Assembly (NCBI GenBank): GCA_022508465.1
Contig: JAFLVB010000001.1
Coordinates: 1-64,000 of the forward strand
DNA length: 64,000 bases
Direction: 5' to 3'
Origin: Clostridiales bacterium
GTDB taxonomy: Bacteria > Bacillota > Clostridia > Christensenellales > Pumilibacteraceae
Positions 52,101 to 61,329 of the stretch are shown in pieces (the stretch's first letter is position 1; every line of letters starts with the position of its first letter). The position numbers were made by a program, and so were the translations under genes. The notes beneath the pieces are model-generated. The model was given only the letters and a program-made list of their open reading frames with translations. It made no database searches and was not told the origin of the DNA.

Positions 52101-55100
52101 ACCGTATCCGAGTGGTGGGTGCGCGCGCCGATGTTACGATCACAAGTATGAATCTGATGCAGGGTACCGGCGCAGACGAATTTTCCGTCTTTAACTTGGA
52201 GGGTATCTATGCCGATCAAGACGATGGGACTGTAAATCAAAACGTGGGCGGAATCCAGTTTTATAGGAATGGAAATTGGATATGGCAGTCGCAGGCACAG
52301 ATCGTTGTCGAGACGGGGGACGCTTGGAGTGGTGGTACGAACTTCTTCACGGGCGATACAAATTCAAATGATAATGACGGGGTAAATCATTACGGTGCCA
52401 ATATCCGATTTAAGATTGCAGACGGCTATGGTGACCCTTACTTCATTTGGCAAAGCACTAAAGATGGCGTTATTGGCACGCAAACATCTATAGAGTACGA
52501 AACTGATGACAGTGGTAACCCGATATTAAAAGATGGCAAGCTGAAATTATTGAAAGATGCGAACGGAGACTATCTATATAATCCTGTTATTTCTCTAAAG
52601 GATGCTACAACCGACGGCTATACCGGAGAGGGTGCCTTGACGGGGGGCAAGCTTTCATCGCAATATATCTATAAGGACGATGACGGCTGGTACTATATCC
52701 GCATGGACAACCAAAGGACTCCCGACGGTAAAACGACGTATAAAATCGCGTTGCTTACCATTATTGCTCGTACGCAGAAATATGTGGTGCGCTATTATCC
52801 CGGAATTATCCCCGCAACCTTTGACCAAAGAAACAACGAATTGATAGTGGCGCACGGTCCAATAGATATGCCGGAATTTGTGCATATCAAAGGCAGCAAG
52901 CTATGGAATATGGCTGCAACAATAGACGAAGAGAGCGGAGAATTAGTCCTCTCCAAAGCAAGTGAGGCAATTCTTCCGCAATACGATAACAACAATGGCA
53001 TCTTCTATGACCTATTGAATAATAAGATCGCCACGCTTACAGGCGGTAGCCCAACCGACCCTTATAACTTATATCGGTTTGTAAGATGGGTGATAGTCGA
53101 CGAAAACTTTGTACCCATCCGCATTAACGCAAACGGCAAGATAATAGGGTACGATATCGACGATAGATGGAAGTTTAACGGGAAAACTGTCATCATACCC
53201 GTCAAATATAAATGCGACAAAAATGGCAAGCTTATACTTGACGAAAATAATAAGCCTATACCAATAATGCACAGACTTGAAAACGGCAATATTGTGTATT
53301 ACGAGATAAATAACGGCATCGAGACTATCGGAGTTGACGGCGCTTATAACTACCACGAAGAAGGTACAGAAATCTACTTTACCGGTGGTGCAATCGACCT
53401 TTCGCTATACAGTCAATATGCCGTGCAGCACGCATCATTCCACACCGCGGGGCAGGACCTCTATGTCCTTCGTCTTATGCCTGTGTGGGAAAGGATAGAG
53501 CACCCATACTTCTACAACGTCGCACTCAACTGGTTAGACGCACAGGGCAATATTCACACCGAAAACTTCCAAGGAAACTGGAAGACGGTTTTGACGGAAG
53601 CTCCGAGTGAGGGCGAATTGTACGTCTTTATCAACAAGGATGCAGAGCCTCTCAATGACTGGATTGCTCAAAACCCCACCTATACCTTCTGGGACGCACT
53701 CAACAATGCTATGACAAATGATGACATCAAAAAAGCGTTTGATGATTATATTGTTGCCAATAAAATTGAAAAAGACAGTATCCCGTATGATGGGATTTTA
53801 GATGCTTTGCAATGCCTGGACTTTACCGGTAATTATACGGACAAGGATGGCAACGTCAAAAATTCCGAACCTGGCTATTGGGTGGAGGATAAACAAGACA
53901 TTACTAAGTCCTACTACCATCACGGCGGTAATGGTCAAGACGACTTTAGGCGATTAGGCAGTAAAGACACCTTTGCCGTCCTCGAGGACAACGCCACCAT
54001 TATCATTTGGATGTACGAGAAGTTAGGTGGCTTTATCTTCCACAAAGAGGTTGCCGAGGAGCCGCTTATCCCCGACGATGAGTTCTACTTTACCGTTGTG
54101 GATGCAAAAAACGTTGTCAAGAATGCGAAAGGGGAACCTGTCAATGCAAAAGGAGAACCTGCCGGCAATAAGGAAGATTACCAATATGAGTCGTTGGACG
54201 GAACTTATAAGGCTTATCCTCAGCCGGACTACTACGACGATGAAAACAACAATAAGTACATCTCCGACCCGACCGGTGATGTTTGGTATGTGCACGGAGA
54301 TAATAAGATAACCAAAGAGGAAAACGAAAATCTGGTGCTTGTAAGACCTATCGTCAACTCAGACGCCATGCTCGTCACCTTTAAGAGCGGCGTAATTTCG
54401 CAAATCGAACAGAACGGCATCGTTTGGTTGGACGAGAATCATGAAAAAGTCACTTACTTTACCTTAAAGCACGGTGACGGTATCGAAATCTACGTTCCCG
54501 ACGGCATGTACACCATCGTCGAGCTGGGCAGCAAGAGCGGCGGTGCCTATCGTGCGGATGTCGTGTATACCGCGGAAAATCTTACCAGTGGCGAAGAGTG
54601 GACCCTGCCGGATAACTGGTATATCCCGAACGGAGACCCGGATGATAAAGACGGAGAAGAACTCTGGGTGATTGGTAGCGAAAAGAAGTATATTTCTCTG
54701 CAACCGGGAGAGAAATATAACGAAGGCGATTACAAAGATAAATCGCAAATTGCCGCTACGGTGGACTTTGATATCGGTGCCGCCAATGTTGTCACGATCC
54801 TCACCTTTAAAAACATGACTATCTCCATCTCTATCGAAAAGTCGTTGGATATGATTGAGGATGATGAGGGCAATAAGCTTATTCCGGATGCGTATTACGA
54901 GACGGTCTTCACTATCAAGGTAACGCTCAGACTTATAGAGGGCATGACGCCGATTGAGGAAGAGATAGATGGAGAAAACGGACAAAAAACGAAGACGGGT
55001 AAGTACTACTTCCAAGTCAACCGCTATATACTTACACAAGTCACAAACGACAAAACAAATAGAACCGAGGAAGTCGTTCTTCCCGCCGAGGAAGGCCCGA

Positions 55101-55960
55101 CAATCTTCTACTTCAAACAAATCGACGTTAAAGAGAATAAATGGGAGACGACCTTCAAAATCAAGGCAAAAGAGCGCTTTATTATCGTAATGACAGCAAT
55201 GCATAAAGAGGTCAACTACTGGATCGATGAGCTGGATAACACGGAGGATAATATAACCAATATCACCGGTTACGTCCACGCTAAGCTTGGTACCGATGAA
55301 AAAGGGAATGTTAAGTATGAATATACTTATTATTTGACTTTGGAGGAAGCAAAAGCGGCAGCACCAAACATAGAACCCAAGAATGTTTTTGAGAAGCCGT
55401 ATGATGATAGCGACAAGTCGCTCGATGAGTATATTCAGCCCGCAACCCTTACTAAGATGGATTTGACACCGCTTATTTCTCCCGACTTCGGCAAAGCAGA
55501 GGTTGGCAAGAAGGAAGTCGTTGATGTTGTCAACTGGTTTGGCGAGCTTCCGGGCTACGGCTATTTGGCAATCACGGTAAAGGGTGATAGTATAAGATCA
55601 AGTGATAGCTTTATTTTCCGAATTGTCTCATCGAAAGATAAATCGGGGATCACCGTTTCCGTAAAGGGCGGCGCGACTGTCTACATCTATCTCCCGTGCG
55701 GAACGTATTCGATCGAGCTGACCGACTGGTCTTGGCGCTATGATCAAAATAATGCGACGGTTATCGATCCTTCCAAGGAAAAGCAAGCGGGTGACCAAGG
55801 AAAACTTGATAAACTTAGCGTAAGAGTTACTAACAAGCACAAGCTGCGCAAAAATGCGATTAAGGCCGAGTTCACCTATAACCCCAACAATAAAGGCTGG
55901 GTCGGCGGCGAAGTCGGTAATGCGTGGGATAATAATTCGGCACAGGCCACTAATAAATAA
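49157..55960 (+). CDS. Giant secreted/surface protein with C-terminal Cna-B/SpaA-like (prealbumin-type) domains
   Basis: About 2267 aa from ATG 49157 (ORF track 49145); signal peptide ending near AAGPVRA; Pro/Thr-rich linker; three C-terminal beta-rich repeats; no LPXTG seen. Confidence 0.7.
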   Translation: MKIVRSTTHTKKASLTRFWVGLICMLAIFWGLSTAVVVAAGPVRAQYETRAQTKARLMHQIMYDDWDPYSSDMSIEEFYALMELFDEGKLPLEKDKNNGTNNNRPGQLTPGQSTPNQSTPSWGDGPSIDEPFFDGQEGGSTTTPSTKGEDLYIPRSMFMYTGLPDSFVAKDPTDQNVFLKYKSEFIERDSEPKQPWPNNYGNYVEKILPYGEKEEGATVKKDYNYEPYDPYTNKSYTVKSITHNDNGEVTAGEFTLDGDTYIFNAEDGRLYNEICKDTIKAYPFAFRHIESNGNLGEFYTRNADGGKLYNSTGEPYQPSDDPKENRFKSLSTENVYIVEKSGEGLWEYDENNVAGDYLGSVFSEDAGDYFVYTQMINGALTGQIYEWKNNALYIPGFETAQTNIIKALAFYYPSGLDRYGDGYYRPAMDWKGVKVDNEDKTSDTYHRALIVQEGKNADDRTIAGDVDQSFFQKYEGYYVKQVSLGGIEAKVLGIIEIEEGKYVYYYLSAEDQSNTVSTTTLNDKQRFIVQYTVNEHLVNYAVAMAGEDVKTVSENIKKEVNGKVIYNDYVTDKAKKEAGFDDVASIFGEGRPSNTTDGAYSFDVTAPYGYTTTIYIRLDMTVDNTPEKWPEGWPKTIPIIINHTGKRKEAEKDYREAFEKFLATVDSSFNIGDDIDDFVYETGSGDNRDLKLTYKGSSQYKDVIQGVLDKMAERINEFSEHNDAHPLGMYPVYELDGDALTPNTEEGPSVFNWNETFYNHNVRADRIIIAVLTKLHDPQFSVKEMLKTSNLSGRGTSSTEKFAKNSVKPYTELEGFEGDYYDADFIWHDDDNAHGGIKSEPMTGHADYPNIETGDGWKWSNTDYNKYDNLFHSPKDMWDDDKDGLYDFVWVFQTNNDSGGYLLDSLSINGVAFEVPFYPKYVYRNRTNSYRDTTYTFANASTNNETEPWQTKGTLPDGATVYVEKLMGADHFAGNGHPQRVYRIRVVGARADVTITSMNLMQGTGADEFSVFNLEGIYADQDDGTVNQNVGGIQFYRNGNWIWQSQAQIVVETGDAWSGGTNFFTGDTNSNDNDGVNHYGANIRFKIADGYGDPYFIWQSTKDGVIGTQTSIEYETDDSGNPILKDGKLKLLKDANGDYLYNPVISLKDATTDGYTGEGALTGGKLSSQYIYKDDDGWYYIRMDNQRTPDGKTTYKIALLTIIARTQKYVVRYYPGIIPATFDQRNNELIVAHGPIDMPEFVHIKGSKLWNMAATIDEESGELVLSKASEAILPQYDNNNGIFYDLLNNKIATLTGGSPTDPYNLYRFVRWVIVDENFVPIRINANGKIIGYDIDDRWKFNGKTVIIPVKYKCDKNGKLILDENNKPIPIMHRLENGNIVYYEINNGIETIGVDGAYNYHEEGTEIYFTGGAIDLSLYSQYAVQHASFHTAGQDLYVLRLMPVWERIEHPYFYNVALNWLDAQGNIHTENFQGNWKTVLTEAPSEGELYVFINKDAEPLNDWIAQNPTYTFWDALNNAMTNDDIKKAFDDYIVANKIEKDSIPYDGILDALQCLDFTGNYTDKDGNVKNSEPGYWVEDKQDITKSYYHHGGNGQDDFRRLGSKDTFAVLEDNATIIIWMYEKLGGFIFHKEVAEEPLIPDDEFYFTVVDAKNVVKNAKGEPVNAKGEPAGNKEDYQYESLDGTYKAYPQPDYYDDENNNKYISDPTGDVWYVHGDNKITKEENENLVLVRPIVNSDAMLVTFKSGVISQIEQNGIVWLDENHEKVTYFTLKHGDGIEIYVPDGMYTIVELGSKSGGAYRADVVYTAENLTSGEEWTLPDNWYIPNGDPDDKDGEELWVIGSEKKYISLQPGEKYNEGDYKDKSQIAATVDFDIGAANVVTILTFKNMTISISIEKSLDMIEDDEGNKLIPDAYYETVFTIKVTLRLIEGMTPIEEEIDGENGQKTKTGKYYFQVNRYILTQVTNDKTNRTEEVVLPAEEGPTIFYFKQIDVKENKWETTFKIKAKERFIIVMTAMHKEVNYWIDELDNTEDNITNITGYVHAKLGTDEKGNVKYEYTYYLTLEEAKAAAPNIEPKNVFEKPYDDSDKSLDEYIQPATLTKMDLTPLISPDFGKAEVGKKEVVDVVNWFGELPGYGYLAITVKGDSIRSSDSFIFRIVSSKDKSGITVSVKGGATVYIYLPCGTYSIELTDWSWRYDQNNATVIDPSKEKQAGDQGKLDKLSVRVTNKHKLRKNAIKAEFTYNPNNKGWVGGEVGNAWDNNSAQATNK

Positions 55961-55974
55961 CGTATACTAATTTC

Positions 55975-56009
55975 AATAGCCGTAAGAAACACTTACGGCT
56001 ATTTTTTTG
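55975..56009 (+). terminator. Rho-independent terminator of the giant gene
   Basis: AATAGCCGTAAG...CTTACGGCTATT then Ts. Confidence 0.9.
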
Positions 56010-56030
56010 TTGTGTAACGAAACTTCTCTT

Positions 56031-56056
56031 CAGCCGAGCGAAGCGTGGTGGTGGAA
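56031..56056 (+). repeat. Partial repeat (3' module), copy E12
   Basis: CAGCCGAGCGAAGCGTGGTGGTGG. Confidence 0.5.
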
Positions 56057-56149
56057 TAACTAAAAACGAACAAAATTCAGCTCTTGATTACTGGACAATT
56101 ACAGCAATTTATGGTAAAATTAATATGTTGATAGTGCAGGTAAAAGCTA

Positions 56150-56572
56150 ATGAGTTTTGAGGAAGTCAATTTAATAAAATGCACGACGCTGGCGTACGTT
56201 GGGGACGCGGTGTTTACGCTGTACGTTAGAGCTAAGTTTAGCGGCGATCCGTCTATACCTACGCGAGACCTTATGCGTAATTGCTCGCGTATAGTAAGCG
56301 CAGTTGTGCAAGCGCGCATTCATGACGGCATAATGGAACTTCTCACCGAGGATGAACAGGCACTTATGAACAGGTGCAGGAATGCGCATGTAACCAACAA
56401 AGCCAAAAACGCAAGTATGCGCGAGTACAAAAAGGCTACTGCGCTCGAGGGCTTACTCGGCGCGCTATATCTCACCCATAATAAAGAGAGACTGGACGAG
56501 CTACTAAGAAAATGTTTGGAAATAGGAGAAGCTGATGAGCAGAGCGGACAAGATATTTATAGACAACCTTAA
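56150..56572 (+). CDS. mrnC: Mini-ribonuclease III
   Basis: LAYVGDAVFTLYVRAKF, RCRNAHVTNKAKNAS, KATALEGLLGALYL. Confidence 0.92.
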   Translation: MSFEEVNLIKCTTLAYVGDAVFTLYVRAKFSGDPSIPTRDLMRNCSRIVSAVVQARIHDGIMELLTEDEQALMNRCRNAHVTNKAKNASMREYKKATALEGLLGALYLTHNKERLDELLRKCLEIGEADEQSGQDIYRQP

Positions 56573-57365
56573 GGATATAATAAACAACGGTTTTTGGGAT
56601 ACAGGGTACGATGTAAGACCTCATTGGGAGGATGGAACGCCCGCTCATACGGTAAAAAGGTTTTGTATTGTAAACCGCTATGACTTAAGCGAGGAGTTCC
56701 CCATAATCACCGTGCGCAAGACCAACTTCCGCAATGCGGTAGACGAAATTTTATGGATCTATCAAAAGAAGAGCAACAATGTAAACGAATTAAATTCGCA
56801 TATTTGGGACGCCTGGGCGGATGAAAGCGGCAGCATAGGCAAAGCGTATGGATACCAGTTGTCGGTTAAGCATAAGTATAAAGAAGGCGAATTCGATCAG
56901 GTGGATAGAGTTTTGTATGACCTTAAGCACAATCCGCTGTCGAGGCGAATTATGACCAACCTTTATGTCCACGCCGATTTGCACGAGATGAATCTTTATC
57001 CATGTGCGTATTCGGTTACTTTTAATGTGACGGGTGACAGGCTTAACGCCGTACTCAATCAGCGTTCGCAGGACATGCTTACCGCCAATAACTGGAACGT
57101 CGTTCAGTACGCCGTGCTTGTGCATATGATGGCGCAGGTCAGCGGACTAAAAGCGGGGGAGCTTGTTCATGTTATCGCCGACGCACATTTGTACGACAGA
57201 CATATCCCCATTGCCCAAAAGCTGATTGCGGCAGAGCAGTTCGATGCTCCCAAATTTGTAATAAACAAAGCTGTGCACGATTTTTACAAGTTTACGCTTG
57301 ACGACTTTGATTTGATAGATTATAAATACACTCCCCTTGGGGAAAAAATAGAGGTGGCGATATGA
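56535..57365 (+). CDS. thyA: Thymidylate synthase
   Basis: GSIGKAYGYQL, SRRIMTNLY, LYPCAYSVTFNV, LNQRSQDMLTANNWNVVQYAVL. Confidence 0.95.
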   Translation: MSRADKIFIDNLKDIINNGFWDTGYDVRPHWEDGTPAHTVKRFCIVNRYDLSEEFPIITVRKTNFRNAVDEILWIYQKKSNNVNELNSHIWDAWADESGSIGKAYGYQLSVKHKYKEGEFDQVDRVLYDLKHNPLSRRIMTNLYVHADLHEMNLYPCAYSVTFNVTGDRLNAVLNQRSQDMLTANNWNVVQYAVLVHMMAQVSGLKAGELVHVIADAHLYDRHIPIAQKLIAAEQFDAPKFVINKAVHDFYKFTLDDFDLIDYKYTPLGEKIEVAI

Positions 57366-57853
57366 AGATAATAGTTGCCGTAAGCGAAAGCTGGGGCATA
57401 GGCAAGGACAACAAACTGCTCTTTTCGCTCAAAGAGGATATGAAGTTTTTTAAGACTGCCACGACCGGCAACGTTGTCGTTATGGGCAAAAAAACCTTTT
57501 TGTCGCTGCCCAAGCGCCCGTTAAAGGATAGGGTCAATATAGTGCTCACATCGTCCGACCTCGATGATGAATGTGTAAGAGTGAGCAGTATGGACGAACT
57601 TTTTAAGGCACTTAAAGAATATAATAGCGACGACATCTATATCATAGGCGGCGCGAGTATGTATAAACAAATGCTGCCGTACTGCGACACGGCGTATATA
57701 ACAAAGGTTCATATGGACGCCGAGGCGGATGCGTTCTTTGACAACCTCGATCGTTTGCCTAACTGGGAGTGCGTGAGTAAACGCGAGGGCGAGGTAGACC
57801 CAATCACGTTCTGCACATACAAAAATAAAAATACTTTGGAGTACAAGTTATGA
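57362..57853 (+). CDS. folA: Dihydrofolate reductase
   Basis: VAVSESWGIGKDNKLLFSLKEDMKFFKTATTGNVVVMGKKTF. Confidence 0.95.
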   Translation: MKIIVAVSESWGIGKDNKLLFSLKEDMKFFKTATTGNVVVMGKKTFLSLPKRPLKDRVNIVLTSSDLDDECVRVSSMDELFKALKEYNSDDIYIIGGASMYKQMLPYCDTAYITKVHMDAEADAFFDNLDRLPNWECVSKREGEVDPITFCTYKNKNTLEYKL

Positions 57854-58578
57854 AGATAGAAGGAAGAAATGCGGTATCCGAGGCGCTTAAGGCGGGCACG
57901 ACCATAGATAGGTTGCTTGTAGAAAAGGGCTTAAAGGATATAGGCGCACAAAAGATCATAGACGAGGCTAAAAGCCGCGGAGTTAAGATTTTCTTTAGAG
58001 ACAAGCAGGCGCTTGACCGCGAAAGTGTCACGAGTCGCCATCAGGGCTTTATCGCCGAAATCACCGACTATAAGTACAGCGAGCTTGAGGAAATCCTCTC
58101 TCTTGCAGAAGAAAAGAACGAGCCGCCCTTTTTGCTTATACTCGACGGAGTGGAGGACCCGCATAACCTCGGCAGTATTTTGAGGGTGGCAGAATGCGCA
58201 GGTGTTCACGGCGTAATCATTCCGCGCCACCGCAGCGTGTCCGTCAACGAGACTGTTATCAAGGTGAGCGCGGGTGCGTCGGCTCATATCAAGGTGGCTA
58301 AGGTGACTAACATCAATGACACGATAGATGAAATTAAGCAGCGCGGCATTTGGGTGTACTGCGCAGACATGGACGGGCAGTCGGTGTATAATACAGACCT
58401 CACAGGACCTATCGCGCTTGTTATCGGCGGCGAGGGCAAAGGTGTGGGCAAGCGTACGCGCGCCAACTGTGACGGAATCGTTTCGCTGCCTATGTTTGGC
58501 AAAATCAATTCGCTTAATGCCTCGGTGGCGACCGCGGTTGTCGTGTATGAGAGAATCAGACAGACGCTCAAAAAATAG
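57850..58578 (+). CDS. rlmB: 23S rRNA (guanosine(2251)-2'-O)-methyltransferase (SpoU family)
   Basis: EGRNAVSEALKAG, LDGVEDPHNLGSILRVAECAGVHGVIIP, SLNASVATAVVVYE. Confidence 0.95.
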   Translation: MKIEGRNAVSEALKAGTTIDRLLVEKGLKDIGAQKIIDEAKSRGVKIFFRDKQALDRESVTSRHQGFIAEITDYKYSELEEILSLAEEKNEPPFLLILDGVEDPHNLGSILRVAECAGVHGVIIPRHRSVSVNETVIKVSAGASAHIKVAKVTNINDTIDEIKQRGIWVYCADMDGQSVYNTDLTGPIALVIGGEGKGVGKRTRANCDGIVSLPMFGKINSLNASVATAVVVYERIRQTLKK

Positions 58579-58586
58579 GAGGAGTT

Positions 58587-59309
58587 ATGAGAAGAAGAAT
58601 TATTGCAGGTAACTGGAAAATGAACATGACTAAGGCGGAGGCTAAGGCGTTTATGCTTGAGCTTTTGCCGCTTATAAAAGATGCTAAGTGCGATACCGTG
58701 CTTTGCGTTCCGTTTACCGATATTCATAGGGTGTATAAGCTCGCACTTGACTCAAATGTCAAGGTGGGGGCGCAAAACGTCGCTTGGGCGGATAAGGGCG
58801 CCTTCACCGGCGAGATATCTGCCGAGATGCTATTAGAGGTTGGTGCCGAGTATGTTATTATAGGACACAGCGAACGCAGAGCATACTTTGGCGAAACCGA
58901 CGAGAGTGTCAATATGAGGCTTAAGCAGGCTTTAAAGACGGGCTTAAAACCTATCGTTTGCGTGGGCGAAACGCTCGAGCAGCGTGAGGCGGGCAAGACC
59001 GAAGAAGTTTTATCTCAGCAAATCAAAAAAGGCTTAGAGGGCGTAACAGAGGAAGTTATTATCGCATACGAGCCTGTTTGGGCGATAGGCACGGGCAAAA
59101 CCGCTACTCCGGAAATGGCTAACGAGACAATAGGATTTATTCGCAAGGTGGCTAAGGAACTCGTTGGTGAAGTCAGCATACTATATGGTGGAAGCATGAA
59201 CGCTGCTAACGCTCAAACCCTGCTTGATATGCCCGAAATTGACGGCGGACTTATTGGCGGAGCGAGCCTTAAGCCTAACGATTTTGCGACAATCGTAAAT
59301 TGTCATTAA
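58587..59309 (+). CDS. tpiA: Triose-phosphate isomerase
   Basis: RRRIIAGNWKMNMTKAEA, VIIGHSERR, AYEPVWAIGTGKTATPE, ILYGGSM. Confidence 0.97.
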   Translation: MRRRIIAGNWKMNMTKAEAKAFMLELLPLIKDAKCDTVLCVPFTDIHRVYKLALDSNVKVGAQNVAWADKGAFTGEISAEMLLEVGAEYVIIGHSERRAYFGETDESVNMRLKQALKTGLKPIVCVGETLEQREAGKTEEVLSQQIKKGLEGVTEEVIIAYEPVWAIGTGKTATPEMANETIGFIRKVAKELVGEVSILYGGSMNAANAQTLLDMPEIDGGLIGGASLKPNDFATIVNCH

Positions 59310-59319
59310 GGAGATTGGT

Positions 59320-60822
59320 ATGAAAAAGACAGATGCGCTCATTATATTGGACGGATTCGGATATGGCGAAAAGAACGATAGCAATGCTATTGAAGTAGCC
59401 GGCATACCTAACTTCAAAAAACTTTGGGACAGCTGTCCGCATACGTTTATCAATGCGTCGGGACTTAGTGTAGGATTGCCCGACGGTCAGATGGGTAACA
59501 GCGAAGTCGGACACCTCAATCTCGGTGCAGGCAGAGTTATCTATCAGGATATTACACGCATAGACAGAGCGATAAATGACGGTAGTTTTTTTGCCAATGA
59601 GCAGTTTAACGGAGCTATCGATAATGCGATTAGTAATGGGACGTACCTTCATATTGCAGGACTTTTGGGCAACGGTGGAGTGCATAGCTCTATTAATCAT
59701 TTGTTTGCGCTCTTGGAGTTATGCCGTAGGCGCGGGCTCAAAAAGGTGTACGTTCATGCTATAACAGACGGCAGAGATACTGCGCCCGATAGCGCGCTCG
59801 GCTTTGTTCAAATCTTAGAGGATAAGATAAAAGAACTCGGTGTAGGCAAGATTGCGACGGTTACGGGCAGATATTACTATATGGACCGCGACAACCGTTG
59901 GGAGCGTGTCGAGGCGGCTTATAGATGTGTTTTTGAGGGACAGGGAGCTAAATTCGCGTCTGCGACCGAGGCGATCAAGGCTTCGTATGCGGCAGATAAG
60001 CGCGATGAATTTATCGAACCGTGCATTATAGGCGACTATGACGGAGTTAAGGACGGAGACAGCTATATCTTTTATAACTTCCGTTCAGACCGCGCAAGAG
60101 AGATGTCGCACGTTCTTTTGGACGACGACTTCAACAGCTTTGCTCGCGATAAAAAGGATATTTTTTATGTAGGAATGACCGAGTACGATGCTTCGCTCGA
60201 TATGCGAATAGCGTTTGGTCCAAAGGAAATCAAAAACACTTTGGGCGAATATGTTTCGGCTAAGGGGCTTAACCAAACCCGTGTTGCAGAAACAGAAAAG
60301 TACGCCCACGTCACCTTCTTTTTTAACGGTGGAGTGGAAAAACCGAACGATAACGAGGACCGTATCCTTGTACCCAGTCCCAAGGTTGCGACCTACGACC
60401 TTAAGCCCGAGATGAGCGCTTACGAAGTTACCGATAAGGCTCTCTCCGTTGTGGGCAAGACCGATCTGCTTATTATGAACTACGCCAACTGCGATATGGT
60501 GGGACATACCGGCATTTTGGACGCGGCAGTAAGTGCTGTCAAGGCTGTGGACGAGTGTTTTATAAAGGTCGTCACCGCTGTCGTTAAGACGGGTGGCTGC
60601 GTAATAGTTACCGCCGACCACGGCAACGCCGAGTGCATGAAAGTAGGCGTCAAGCCGATGACCGCGCATACGACTAACCCCGTTCCGCTCGTAATTGCGG
60701 GCGACAAGGTTAAGGGCAAAGAGTTAATGGGCGGCGCATTGTGCGATGTTGCGCCCACGCTACTCACTCTTATGGGTCTGCCTATCCCGAGCGAAATGGA
60801 AGGCAAGTCGCTTATAAAATAA
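59320..60822 (+). CDS. gpmI: 2,3-bisphosphoglycerate-independent phosphoglycerate mutase
   Basis: LDGFGYGEKNDSNAIE, GQMGNSEVGHLNLGAGR, VHAITDGRDTAP, VTADHGNAECM. Confidence 0.97.
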   Translation: MKKTDALIILDGFGYGEKNDSNAIEVAGIPNFKKLWDSCPHTFINASGLSVGLPDGQMGNSEVGHLNLGAGRVIYQDITRIDRAINDGSFFANEQFNGAIDNAISNGTYLHIAGLLGNGGVHSSINHLFALLELCRRRGLKKVYVHAITDGRDTAPDSALGFVQILEDKIKELGVGKIATVTGRYYYMDRDNRWERVEAAYRCVFEGQGAKFASATEAIKASYAADKRDEFIEPCIIGDYDGVKDGDSYIFYNFRSDRAREMSHVLLDDDFNSFARDKKDIFYVGMTEYDASLDMRIAFGPKEIKNTLGEYVSAKGLNQTRVAETEKYAHVTFFFNGGVEKPNDNEDRILVPSPKVATYDLKPEMSAYEVTDKALSVVGKTDLLIMNYANCDMVGHTGILDAAVSAVKAVDECFIKVVTAVVKTGGCVIVTADHGNAECMKVGVKPMTAHTTNPVPLVIAGDKVKGKELMGGALCDVAPTLLTLMGLPIPSEMEGKSLIK

Positions 60823-60828
60823 AAGCCG

Positions 60829-61302
60829 CTAAACAGCGACCCCCTTAATAAGAGTTTCAATAGTGTCGGCGACTTGGAGCGCAAGCGAATAGACAAATCC
60901 TAATCTTACGGAAGCAAATCTTTTGTCGGACGGGGGATAAGATGATGTCACAGCGGTTACACTTATATCGCCGACCATTGGCAGGTCTTTACCCCCTGCC
61001 GCGCCGGGCAGCAGTCCTCCGCTATTTACGCTTATGCGTCCCACGTTTTCGCCGACGCACGAGTCAACAGCGATGACGGTTGAGATATGGTTCTTTTTGA
61101 TAAAGGCGTAGTAATCTTTTAGATTGAGCGCCGTAATTGGATCATAAAGCGTGCCGTATACAAAGCAAGGCAGGTTTCGGGCTATAAGAAGCTGTCCAAC
61201 GAGCGGGCCGAGGCAATCGCCGCCCACAAGGTCTGTACCTATACACATTATTACCGGTAAATTCTCTCTTTTCATAAGACTGATTATGGACAGAATTAAC
61301 AA
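60829..61302 (-). CDS. yyaC: Spore protease YyaC
   Basis: CIGTDLVGGDCLGPLVGQLL, AVDSCVG, ISVNSGGLLPGAAGGKDLPMVGDISVT. Confidence 0.9.
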   Translation of the reverse strand: MLILSIISLMKRENLPVIMCIGTDLVGGDCLGPLVGQLLIARNLPCFVYGTLYDPITALNLKDYYAFIKKNHISTVIAVDSCVGENVGRISVNSGGLLPGAAGGKDLPMVGDISVTAVTSSYPPSDKRFASVRLGFVYSLALQVADTIETLIKGVAV

Positions 61303-61329
61303 GTTTAATACTATAAAAGGAGGTAAAAA

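Noticed and set aside
54464-55279. 271-aa ORF antisense within the giant surface gene
   Set aside because: Hydrophobic shadow ORF; forward protein has coherent domains.
55800-55960. LPXTG sorting signal in the giant protein
   Set aside because: C-terminus was inspected: no LPXTG-like motif, hydrophobic helix or basic tail.
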